The notes under the pieces are model-generated. The model was not told the DNA's origin. It saw only the letters and a program-made list of their open reading frames with translations, and ran no database searches. Made by a program: the position numbers and the translations under genes. Shown piece after piece: positions 9,724 to 16,512 of a stretch of DNA of 32,918 nucleotides. The DNA is from an uncultured Bacillota bacterium (lineage in GTDB: Bacteria > Bacillota > Clostridia > Christensenellales > Borkfalkiaceae): assembly GCA_949287815.1 (NCBI GenBank), contig CASEHS010000017.1, forward strand, positions 1 through 32,918, written 5' to 3'. How positions within the stretch are numbered: position 1 is the first letter of the stretch; every line of letters begins with the position of its first letter.

Positions 9724-11177
9724 TCTCCGAAAATCCTCCTGCGTATCTCTTCTTTCTTTGTTTGAACTTTTTGATAACTTTCCATCATAAATAATGTATC
9801 AAACATTTCGTCTTGCTTATCTACATCTACCATAGCAATAATATCTCTGATTTCGTCTACCATTCTTTCTTCTTCAGAATCATCGCCGGTGTTTACAATA
9901 TTTAGAGAATCATTATTATCGTTGATAATTGAATATTTAGGCAAATAACACTCTATTTGAGATAAAAGCATTTCTAAAAGATTTTTTTCCTTATCCCCTA
10001 AACAATCTTTTAATGCAACCACAAGTGGATTTTGTCTGTTTAATTGGTATTTAATCTTGCCCTCATGCTCATCAATTCTATCCCATACTTTTATTGCAGG
10101 AGTTTGCTCTTTTACTCCGGGGAATTTATTTGTTTTTCTGCTTCTTACAACAGAGTCCTGTACAGCAATTTTTATCCATTCTTTAACACTGTCCGGAATT
10201 TTCGCTGAGGATTTTTTCACGTCAAGCATCCAAACAGAATCAAGCGTAGATGGAATGTCTACAAGTATTCTTGCAAGTTTATTTAACTCACTACGAATCC
10301 CCATTCTCATCCAGCTTCCCCAAGAGATAAGACGTTTATTTCTGTAAAGATAAAATCCTTGCTCATCAAAAATCTTCTTAGGGTCACCTAATAAAGCTTT
10401 TTCGTCAGACGTTAAAGTGTTTGCAAACGGTAAGGTGTATGGCTTTACAACAATTTCTGAACCGTTTACAGGGATGCGTGTTTCTCGTCCACGTTGAGTT
10501 CTTCCTTCGGCAGAAAGTAAAAACGGGTCTCTTTTTTCTATACGTTTGTTATTGTAATAGATAGAAATTGAATCATAGAACCTATGAAACACTAGTTCCA
10601 CATGTTTTTTAGATTCTGCAACAACATCACGAAAACTGTCTTCAAAACGTGCAGCACCGCATTCAATTTTATCAAACTTTGTCCATATAACTAAAGTTCC
10701 AGTTTCGTAACTATCCAGCAATCCAACGTTGGGAAGATTTTCTATTTTTTCTTTTGATAATTGTTTTAAAAGAAGCTTATTTTCTTTCTCTATAACATCC
10801 AAGTCGAAAGACATTGCTCTAATTTTGCCGAACTTTTTACTTGCCACCGTAAACTCACGACATTGAGAAAGGGAAGCAGATTTCAAGCCTAAACCAAATC
10901 TACCTAATTCAATTTCACAATCTTCTTTTCCCTCTCTATCCGAGCCTGGCAACATAGCGTTATCAAGTTCTTTCCCAGACATGCCGCATCCATTATCTAA
11001 AATACAGAAATAAGGTTCGCTATCTAAAGGGTCGGAGAATACTTTTATTTCCGTTGCTAAAGCAGAAATACTATTATCCATAATATCTGCCACAGCGGTA
11101 GAAAAACTATACCCAATAGCTCTCAAGCCTGTAATTAATGCTTTTGCCGGAAATTGTCTTTCAACTAATTCGCTCAT
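9720..11177 (-). CDS. MutL/MORC-type GHKL ATPase of restriction-modification system
   Basis: The protein has 485 residues. The ATG at 11177 is preferred because GGAGG lies 7 nt upstream; an earlier in-frame ATG at 11198 would lie inside the preceding gene. The N-terminal ATP-binding fold is clear: VADIMDNSISA (29-39; Asp in place of the usual first Glu), DNGCGM (61-66) and GRFGLGLKSAS (92-102). Residues about 200-340 form the S5-like second domain, with YLYRNKRLISWGSW. The C-terminal 120 residues are acidic and helical. Bacterial members of this group are considered relatives of eukaryotic MORC proteins and co-occur with Z1 helicases. It likely acts as an ATP-dependent DNA clamp or conformational switch. 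It is coupled to the Z1 gene by a 4-bp overlap. Confidence 0.92.
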   Translation of the reverse strand: MSELVERQFPAKALITGLRAIGYSFSTAVADIMDNSISALATEIKVFSDPLDSEPYFCILDNGCGMSGKELDNAMLPGSDREGKEDCEIELGRFGLGLKSASLSQCREFTVASKKFGKIRAMSFDLDVIEKENKLLLKQLSKEKIENLPNVGLLDSYETGTLVIWTKFDKIECGAARFEDSFRDVVAESKKHVELVFHRFYDSISIYYNNKRIEKRDPFLLSAEGRTQRGRETRIPVNGSEIVVKPYTLPFANTLTSDEKALLGDPKKIFDEQGFYLYRNKRLISWGSWMRMGIRSELNKLARILVDIPSTLDSVWMLDVKKSSAKIPDSVKEWIKIAVQDSVVRSRKTNKFPGVKEQTPAIKVWDRIDEHEGKIKYQLNRQNPLVVALKDCLGDKEKNLLEMLLSQIECYLPKYSIINDNNDSLNIVNTGDDSEEERMVDEIRDIIAMVDVDKQDEMFDTLFMMESYQKVQTKKEEIRRRIFGE

Positions 11178-11178
11178 T

Positions 11179-12210
11179 TTATTCCTCCGTATCTTCATAA
11201 CAAATCGAATTTAATCTTTTATTCATTCGATTCATATCCTCTATCGTATAGATATTAGTCTTCGCTTTACCATTAATGTCTGTTATTAAACAAACATATA
11301 CTTGTCCGTTAAAATCATTGCAAAATTTGATTTTGTTAAAAGACAAATTGAAATATTTAGAATTTGTCGCAGTAAAACGAACTAACATATATCTTTTTAC
11401 GCCATTGACCTTATATTCAATGTCATAAAGTGCATATGGATATTCTTCCCTGAGTTTTCTTATTTCTGTGGCTCCAGCTTCTTTTAAATATTCTTCCGCT
11501 ATATTTTCAGCTATCATTCGGTTATCTTGCATTACCGAAGTAAAATTTTCTGGTCCCACATTAGAATATCCATAGCGTTCTCTTAATGCGATTATTTCTG
11601 CATCGTATGATTCTGATTCTTCACTAAAATTAGATGTAAACTTACCACCAACGCCTCTTCTGTTAATGAACACCTTAGAGTACGGAATATCTTTTGTGCC
11701 TACAACAATAACGTCAAAATTTAGCACTTTGCTTTCCGTATCATACTCAAACGCTTCTACTATAAATGCGTAATTTGATAATTGTTCCGCTATAGCGTTC
11801 ATTACTGCCTTGTTGTTTATTTCAACTTCTTCGTCTGAATACTTAAACGTTATAGGATAATGAACCTTTTGTCTTCCACAATGCACATATCCTTCTGCAG
11901 TCTCTTCTCTTATGTAAATGCAATAAGAAGGAATATTTTCTATTCTTATTCCATTTACAGATATCTTATCAAAAACAAAAACATTGTTTATCTTTGCCTC
12001 TGCTCTTGACTTAGAAAGTATCTGACTAATCATTCCTTCTTTGCTAATAGGATTAACATTTTCTGGAACATCTAGAATCTTTACAAGTTGCTCATTAACT
12101 CCGCCATATTGTTTTAATGGTGTTGCTACAGTTGCAGTATGACCAGACTCATTATCATTTTTTATATTAAGATACAACGACTTGATGTCGATTGGCAATC
12201 TAATAATCAT
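11179..12210 (-). CDS. Unrecognised operon protein; C-terminus faintly DUF3883-like with degenerate active site
   Basis: The protein has 343 residues. It starts right after the methyltransferase stop with AAGGAG upstream and ends 1 nt before the MutL/MORC ATPase gene, so it is a fixed part of the operon. I do not recognise the first 220 residues; they are of mixed alpha/beta character with no signal peptide or membrane segment. Residues about 235-330 follow the layout of DUF3883, a restriction-endonuclease-like domain often next to helicases: a helix AEEYLKEAG, a YDIEYKVNGVKRY strand pair, then VRFTATNSKYFNLSFNKIKF. Where active relatives have an E-x-K, this protein reads VRF, so it may bind DNA without cutting. 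It could be the specificity or adaptor subunit for the ATPases. Confidence 0.6.
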   Translation of the reverse strand: MIIRLPIDIKSLYLNIKNDNESGHTATVATPLKQYGGVNEQLVKILDVPENVNPISKEGMISQILSKSRAEAKINNVFVFDKISVNGIRIENIPSYCIYIREETAEGYVHCGRQKVHYPITFKYSDEEVEINNKAVMNAIAEQLSNYAFIVEAFEYDTESKVLNFDVIVVGTKDIPYSKVFINRRGVGGKFTSNFSEESESYDAEIIALRERYGYSNVGPENFTSVMQDNRMIAENIAEEYLKEAGATEIRKLREEYPYALYDIEYKVNGVKRYMLVRFTATNSKYFNLSFNKIKFCNDFNGQVYVCLITDINGKAKTNIYTIEDMNRMNKRLNSICYEDTEE

Positions 12211-13350
12211 TTAATTCTCCTTGCCATACTTATCTGCAAACATTACACGGAATATCTCTTCAAGAACATTAACTACAATAGAGTTTCCGATGAGCTTATT
12301 CATTTTTCTATAACTAAATTCTAATGATAAAGTTTTCTCATAATCTGCTTCATCAAAACCCATCAGCAAAAATGCCTCACGAATAGTCGGTCTTCTAAAC
12401 GATTTACCTTTTGCGCCTTCATACGGAAATAATGCCGCACAATGAGTTCTATCCATATTGCACGTAATTGTTCTAACAGTTGTGTCCTTGTTCAAATCAC
12501 GACCATTAATATCCCACATTTTTATTCTTGATGGTGTCGGATTTAATTGTGCTATATCTGCCTCTGCTTTTATTATAGGGTTTTTGTAATCATTCCTAAA
12601 GAATTTATTGAAGTCGTATTTCCTCTCTTTTAATTTCAATTTCTTCTGAATATTTAATTTTTCACCCAAATGACTTACGATAAATGCTCTTTCTCGGTCT
12701 TGCGGAACACCGAAGTCTAAAGCATTTAATAACATACACTCATCATTCTGATATCCTATAGATTCAAGAAAAGCAAGCCATTCGTCTAAATCCGGCTTAT
12801 TTGATTCCGCTTTAATCGTCTTAACGTTTTCAAGCAGCAAATATTCTGGAAGTTTCTTGAGGTGTTTGAGCCCAATTAAAATCCTCTCAATTTCCCAAAG
12901 CAAGCCAGAACGCGTTCCAGACCCCTTTTTCATTCCTTTTCCTAAGCCGCCAGTAGACAAATCCTGACACGGAAAACTGTATACTAATAAGTCGGTTTCT
13001 GGCATATCCTCTGGTTTAATATCAACTATGCTACCATAATTATTACATTTTTTGTTAGCACGGCAAAGATTACGTAACTTATCCTCACTCATATGCGCCA
13101 AATTATGCGGATGAACAGAGTCGGCGCTAAAAGTGAAAGTGCTTAAATACTCTAAAACCGCCTTTTTTTCAACCGGCACATCAACTTGAATATCATACTT
13201 ATGTATCGCCGCATAACACTCAATGGCATCAATAAACCAATCGCTTATTCCTACTATTTCATAATTAATATTTAGTCTCTTAAGAGCTGCCGCTTGAGCG
13301 CCTATTCCAGCAAAAGCTTCAAACACTCTTAATTTCTCCTGTTCTTTCAT
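12211..13350 (-). CDS. DNA (cytosine-5-)-methyltransferase
   Basis: The protein has 379 residues and its ATG overlaps the vsr stop by 4 bp, with GGAGAA upstream. Motifs are in the usual order: the SAM-binding FEAFAGIGAQ (10-19), the catalytic PCQ loop with Cys128, ENV (174-176), QDRER (217-221) and GNS (from 355). It transfers a methyl group from S-adenosylmethionine to C5 of cytosine in a specific site, presumably marking self DNA for the nucleases downstream. A segment of about 55 residues between motifs I and IV (about 62-117) is longer than in compact enzymes. The target site cannot be read from sequence. The companion Vsr gene agrees with C5 methylation, because deamination of that base gives T:G mismatches. 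Confidence 0.95.
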   Translation of the reverse strand: MKEQEKLRVFEAFAGIGAQAAALKRLNINYEIVGISDWFIDAIECYAAIHKYDIQVDVPVEKKAVLEYLSTFTFSADSVHPHNLAHMSEDKLRNLCRANKKCNNYGSIVDIKPEDMPETDLLVYSFPCQDLSTGGLGKGMKKGSGTRSGLLWEIERILIGLKHLKKLPEYLLLENVKTIKAESNKPDLDEWLAFLESIGYQNDECMLLNALDFGVPQDRERAFIVSHLGEKLNIQKKLKLKERKYDFNKFFRNDYKNPIIKAEADIAQLNPTPSRIKMWDINGRDLNKDTTVRTITCNMDRTHCAALFPYEGAKGKSFRRPTIREAFLLMGFDEADYEKTLSLEFSYRKMNKLIGNSIVVNVLEEIFRVMFADKYGKEN

Positions 13351-13763
13351 TTGCTATTCTCCATTCTTTTTTTACCTAATTCGTTTAAAATTATATCTAT
13401 ACACCAGTCTAAATTCTTTTTGACTTCTTTATCTGTAAATCGAATAATTTTCCACCCTTTTTCAAGTAACAGGCGATTAACTTCTTCATCGTGTTTCCGA
13501 TTATATTCAAATTTTTTTAACCAAAATTCTGTATTTGATTTCGGCAAATTAGCACGTCCGTGCCAAAATTCAGAATCAATAAACACCGCTATCTTCTTCC
13601 TTTTAAAAACGACATCCGGTTTCCCTGGCAAGTCTTTTACGTGTTTGCTAAAATAAATTTTCTGTCGGCGCAATTCTTTCATTATTATTTGTTCAGGCAA
13701 AGTATTTTTCTGTTTAATATTACACATGTTTCTATGCCTTTGCTCTGGCGTCATAAAATCCAT
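13347..13763 (-). CDS. vsr: Very short patch repair (Vsr) endonuclease
   Basis: The protein has 138 residues and is the first gene of the defence operon, with GGAG about 9 nt before the ATG. Vsr features are visible: MTPEQRHRNMCNIKQKNT, Glu24, DLPGKPDVVF with Asp50, FIDSEFWHGR with Asp63 and His68, then SNTEFWLKKFEYNRKHDEEVN and GWKIIRF. Vsr nicks next to the T in T:G mismatches formed when 5-methylcytosine deaminates, so it protects sites of the co-encoded methyltransferase. The usual His/Cys residues after the FWH motif that help bind structural zinc in Escherichia coli Vsr are not evident here. In some loci Vsr-like proteins act as the restriction nuclease, which remains possible. Confidence 0.92.
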   Translation of the reverse strand: MDFMTPEQRHRNMCNIKQKNTLPEQIIMKELRRQKIYFSKHVKDLPGKPDVVFKRKKIAVFIDSEFWHGRANLPKSNTEFWLKKFEYNRKHDEEVNRLLLEKGWKIIRFTDKEVKKNLDWCIDIILNELGKKRMENSK

Positions 13764-13785
13764 TTTTCACACTCCGGAAAAATCC

Positions 13786-13837
13786 AAAATCATTCTGATT
13801 TTAGTACAGTAAATATGACAAATTTTGTCATATTATA
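13786..13837 (-). promoter_or_regulatory. Candidate promoter/operator of the vsr-dcm-MORC operon: 23-bp palindrome plus second hairpin
   Basis: A perfect palindrome spans 13812-13834, with 11-bp arms AATATGACAAA and TTTGTCATATT around one central base. On the minus strand a TATAAT (13832-13837) overlaps its edge, so a bound repressor would cover the -10 and start region; no good -35 is visible. A second perfect inverted repeat follows at 13786-13802, with 7-bp arms AAAATCA/TGATTTT and a 3-nt loop, 23 nt before the vsr ATG. No controller protein gene is seen nearby. Alternatively the hairpins partly terminate read-through from the AbiE pair. Confidence 0.5.
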
Positions 13838-13850
13838 AAAGTTTTAATTA

Positions 13851-14786
13851 TTATTTTTTTCTAACGCGCCACAATGCCATTGGGTGCGCGGAGATGCGTT
13901 CTACAATTTCTTTATCTTCAAATAAAAGTTCAGGTCGATAGCTTTTAGAAGCAAACTCTTTAACAAATTCTTTTTCGTTATCGCTAAGTACTAGTAAGTC
14001 CTGTAAGTATTCTTTTATTGAAACGATTACCGTATTCTTTTTGAAATGGTCGTTCTTGTTAAGCATAGGTTTGAGTTGTCTATTGATATCTCTATCCGTA
14101 ACGCCGTCTAAAATATCAAGCGAAACGTCGCAAATACTAGCATCGCCACCAATACAGTTATAAAAGATAGTGCATTTTTTAAGCATTTCCTTATCTTCTA
14201 TCATACCGCTTTCAATAAGCCCGTAAACGTCGTAAATATCTCTCGGTTTACAACGTCCGATTAAAGCCGCAAGCTTACTTCCGTACAACTCGCAGGCGCT
14301 TAAAACTTTTACGTTAACTTCACTTTCGGCAACGGGAGTTTTGATTGGTTTATCACTCAATGGAAGAACGTGCTTTCTATCAAGATAATTTATTTCTATT
14401 TTGATATTGTCACGGTTGCCTGCATTATTTATATATTGAAAGACGGCAGAATCTAAAGCAAAATATCTTTTGCTTTGTGGCGAAAGCGAATAATTCTTTT
14501 GGAATAACGCCATTTGCAAGAAGTTCCAAAGTTCTTCCTTGTCTTTTTCCATTTCTTCTTTCGTATCGCCAATATAGTCTAGGTCTATGTCAACGGAAAG
14601 CCTTGGAAGTTCACGATAGAAAAGATTAATTGCCGTTCCACCTTTAAGAGCGAGTTTATCTTTCCATTTAGACGTAAACACAAACTCTAAAATATCCGCA
14701 AGGCGCATAACCTTTTCAATGTTATCTTTTATAAAGTTCGTTTCTTTCGCTATTTTAACTACGTTTTTTTGCGATAGGTTTATCAT
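13851..14786 (-). CDS. AbiEii-type nucleotidyltransferase toxin (type IV toxin-antitoxin)
   Basis: The protein has 311 residues, starting 1 nt after the antitoxin stop with GGAG upstream. The nucleotidyltransferase core is present: LKGGTAINLFY (47-57), then PRLSVDIDLDYIG (61-73) with Asp66 and Asp68 as metal ligands, and a further conserved block at KPRDIYDVYGL. AbiEii/AbiGii proteins modify tRNA or related targets with nucleotides and halt growth when the antitoxin is lost, for example on phage infection. The catalytic residues are intact, so the toxin should be active. It is coupled with the AbiEi gene, and its 3' end lies 87 nt before the restriction operon on the same strand. Confidence 0.9.
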   Translation of the reverse strand: MINLSQKNVVKIAKETNFIKDNIEKVMRLADILEFVFTSKWKDKLALKGGTAINLFYRELPRLSVDIDLDYIGDTKEEMEKDKEELWNFLQMALFQKNYSLSPQSKRYFALDSAVFQYINNAGNRDNIKIEINYLDRKHVLPLSDKPIKTPVAESEVNVKVLSACELYGSKLAALIGRCKPRDIYDVYGLIESGMIEDKEMLKKCTIFYNCIGGDASICDVSLDILDGVTDRDINRQLKPMLNKNDHFKKNTVIVSIKEYLQDLLVLSDNEKEFVKEFASKSYRPELLFEDKEIVERISAHPMALWRVRKK

Positions 14787-14787
14787 A

Positions 14788-15525
14788 TCAGTTCTCCGTG
14801 TTTATAAGTTTTTCGGGATACATAAGTCCCCAATACTTATCCGTTTTTCTCGGCATCTTTTTATTTTCGCTTATATCTTCTAATTTTATAGAGCAGTTTT
14901 GCTTACATATATCAAAGAAGTTTTGCGAGAGAAGGTCTTTTTTAAGCAATGAAAGTAAGAACCCTGCCTTTTTATAAACAAATTTCTTGTTATACTCTTT
15001 CAAATAGGATAATAACGCTTGCTCGTCAAGATGCGTTATGCCGTTTAGTGCCGTAACGAGTTCTTCTAGTCCGCCTGCAAGGTCAATGCGGTCGATACAG
15101 TCCACTATCGTCCTTTCCAAATCCGTAACGACGATTTCGGCATTTTGTTCTAATCGCATTATTCCGCCTTTTGCGGTATATGAGAAGAATTTATATTCAA
15201 GTCCATTATAAATAAAGGGGTTATAGCGTTTCTCGGTAAAAACTTGCACTTCTGAAAACATTTGATTTCCAAGCCCGTGAAATTCTAACGCAGAGTGATA
15301 TGCCACGCAAGCATTTTCAAAAAGAGCCGAAGCTATTTCAAAACGGCTCGCAAAAATATCGCCCGTCAATGAATTGACCGTCGCATATAATCCGTTTTTT
15401 ATTTTTTCAATACGCCCATTTTCCGTCAACGCCTTTAACTTAACTTGCATACTTCTTTCAGTTGTAAAGTTATCTAAGATTTCTTGCGTGCGGAATAGGG
15501 CTCGACTCAAATAAAAATCTTCCAT
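14788..15525 (-). CDS. AbiEi-type antitoxin / transcriptional repressor (type IV toxin-antitoxin)
   Basis: The protein has 245 residues and starts at the ATG at 15525 with AAGGA upstream. The N-terminal 60 residues form a winged helix-turn-helix (RTQEILDNF, MQVKLKALTENGRIEKIKNGLYA), followed by the AbiEi domain with ACVAYHSALEFHGLG and a VTDLERTIVDCIDR block near residues 130-145. AbiEi antitoxins neutralise the nucleotidyltransferase without stably binding it and repress their own promoter through the winged helix. The gene lies first in a two-gene operon behind a strong promoter flanked by candidate operator repeats. Confidence 0.88.
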   Translation of the reverse strand: MEDFYLSRALFRTQEILDNFTTERSMQVKLKALTENGRIEKIKNGLYATVNSLTGDIFASRFEIASALFENACVAYHSALEFHGLGNQMFSEVQVFTEKRYNPFIYNGLEYKFFSYTAKGGIMRLEQNAEIVVTDLERTIVDCIDRIDLAGGLEELVTALNGITHLDEQALLSYLKEYNKKFVYKKAGFLLSLLKKDLLSQNFFDICKQNCSIKLEDISENKKMPRKTDKYWGLMYPEKLINTEN

Positions 15526-15554
15526 TACTATCGTTTCCTTATCTTGTTATACTT

Positions 15555-15583
15555 ATTTTACTCGAATTACGAAGAAATGTCAA
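15555..15583 (-). promoter_or_regulatory. Sigma-A type promoter of the abiEi-abiEii operon
   Basis: The minus strand reads TTGACA (15578-15583), a 17-bp spacer and TAAAAT (15555-15560). The -10 ends 29 nt upstream of the antitoxin ATG. This is one of the best consensus promoters in the window. Confidence 0.8.
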
Positions 15584-15593
15584 CGGTTTTTGC

Positions 15594-15629
15594 GTAATTT
15601 AAGTAATTTTTGTAATATATGTAATAAAA
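15594..15629. repeat. Four direct repeats of GTAATWWWW at exact 9-bp period
   Basis: GTAAT begins at 15594, 15603, 15612 and 15621, each followed by four A/T bases. The array ends 10 bp upstream of the abiE promoter -35 box. On the coding strand it reads as ATTAC every 9 bp. It could be an operator for AbiEi binding or an A/T-rich upstream activating element. AbiEi sites described elsewhere are inverted repeats, so a direct array would differ. Confidence 0.7.
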
Positions 15630-15653
15630 TCTTTAATTTTTACCATTTTAACG

Positions 15654-15680
15654 CAAAACACTAAGCATTTTAGTGTTTTG
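15654..15680. repeat. Perfect inverted repeat, 11-bp arms
   Basis: The arms are CAAAACACTAA and TTAGTGTTTTG with a 5-nt loop. It lies between the orphan IstA-like gene and the abiE promoter. There is no T-tract on either side, so it is not a standard terminator. It could be a regulator site or the remains of a mobile-element end. Confidence 0.65.
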
Positions 15681-15706
15681 TGCTTGTTTGGTTAAGGCAA
15701 TACATA

Positions 15707-15745
15707 AACTAAAAGGTTAGAACGTCTTTGCCTAACCTTTTAGTT
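15707..15745 (-). repeat. Perfect inverted repeat, 14-bp arms, just after the IstA-like gene
   Basis: The arms are AACTAAAAGGTTAG and CTAACCTTTTAGTT with an 11-nt loop, ending 10 nt beyond the stop codon of the orphan IstA-like gene. It could act as a transcript-ending or mRNA-stabilising hairpin, but it lacks a clear run of T after the stem. It may insulate the abiE promoter from upstream transcription. Confidence 0.6.
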
Positions 15746-15755
15746 GATTATTTAA

Positions 15756-16301
15756 TTACTCGTCGTCTAAGATTTTATCTTCTTCAAGTTTTAAGGATTT
15801 GAGCCACTCTTCCTTTTTACGTTGGATTACTTGATAGTTTATGCTTCCACGCGGACAACACGATAATAAAAAGTTAAAATCTTTTAGTTTGTTGCGAATC
15901 TTGTCGTTTGGGTCTTCGACTACAATTTTTGGTCTGCGATATGCGTTATATAATGTTATAAAACATTTCCAACTATATGCCATCAAGTTTTGTTTTGCGG
16001 CACGATTGCAATACCTACGCCAACATAACCTTATAGACGATTGATGTTTACACATTTGAAACTCTTCCCACTTAAAATCGGGAATTAGATATCCTTCCCC
16101 GGCTTTCGCCCTTTCGGGGAATAATAAAGAAGAAATTTCTTCTTCACTCATATCATTTAATGCATAAACCTCAATTCCTAACGCCTTTATCCTTTTTAGA
16201 ACAATCCATACAGTCGTGCGAGAACAAGTGCATAACGTTGCAATTTGGCTATTATTGTTGCCTTTTTGGTAGTATTCAATGATTAATTTGTATTTTGACA
16301 T
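15756..16301 (-). CDS. Orphan IS21-type (IstA-like) helix-turn-helix protein lacking the integrase core
   Basis: The protein has 181 residues with AGGAG before the ATG. Residues 1-40 form a transposase-like helix-turn-helix (YYQKGNNNSQIATLCTCSRT), followed by EVYALNDMSEEEISSLLFPERAKAG and PDFKWEEF, the linker order of IS21 IstA proteins. IstA normally continues into a DDE integrase domain and is followed by istB. Here neither is present, and the reading frame ends in a charged tail (KSLKLEEDKILDDE). It is either a transposase remnant or a captured DNA-binding protein. The upstream stretch 16302-16370 (with CAAATTGAACACTTTTC on the minus strand) resembles IS21 leader sequence, by memory only. 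Confidence 0.6.
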   Translation of the reverse strand: MSKYKLIIEYYQKGNNNSQIATLCTCSRTTVWIVLKRIKALGIEVYALNDMSEEEISSLLFPERAKAGEGYLIPDFKWEEFQMCKHQSSIRLCWRRYCNRAAKQNLMAYSWKCFITLYNAYRRPKIVVEDPNDKIRNKLKDFNFLLSCCPRGSINYQVIQRKKEEWLKSLKLEEDKILDDE

Positions 16302-16421
16302 AGTTTTCTCCTATTTTATCGCCCTTTTTTATCCATAGCGGTAGATACAGAAAAGTGTTCAATTTGAGGAACCACCCCGTTTTTTTGACCGATTTTTGGC
16401 TTTGCAAGAGATTTTTAAGAG

Positions 16422-16457
16422 AAAAAAAGTAGTCACTCTCCGAGAAGAATGACTACT
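16422..16457 (-). terminator. Rho-independent terminator of ppdK
   Basis: On the minus strand an 8-bp stem AGTAGTCA/TGACTACT with a 14-nt loop is followed by seven T residues. It lies about 55 nt past the ppdK stop. The rest of 16302-16512 holds no gene; it contains the leader of the IstA-like gene. Confidence 0.8.
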
Positions 16458-16512
16458 AAAACCTTATTTTTTAATTAAAAATTGAATTTTTACCGCTTTT
16501 GGGCGCTAAATC

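Noticed and set aside
13812-13834. Palindrome as terminator of the abiE operon
   Set aside because: It has no following T-run on the minus strand and its arms are very A/T-rich. Overlap with a -10 box fits an operator better, although partial termination is not excluded.
15594-15745. Possible CRISPR array or iteron origin
   Set aside because: The 9-bp direct repeats are too short and the two inverted repeats are different sequences. There are no spacers, cas genes or replication protein nearby.
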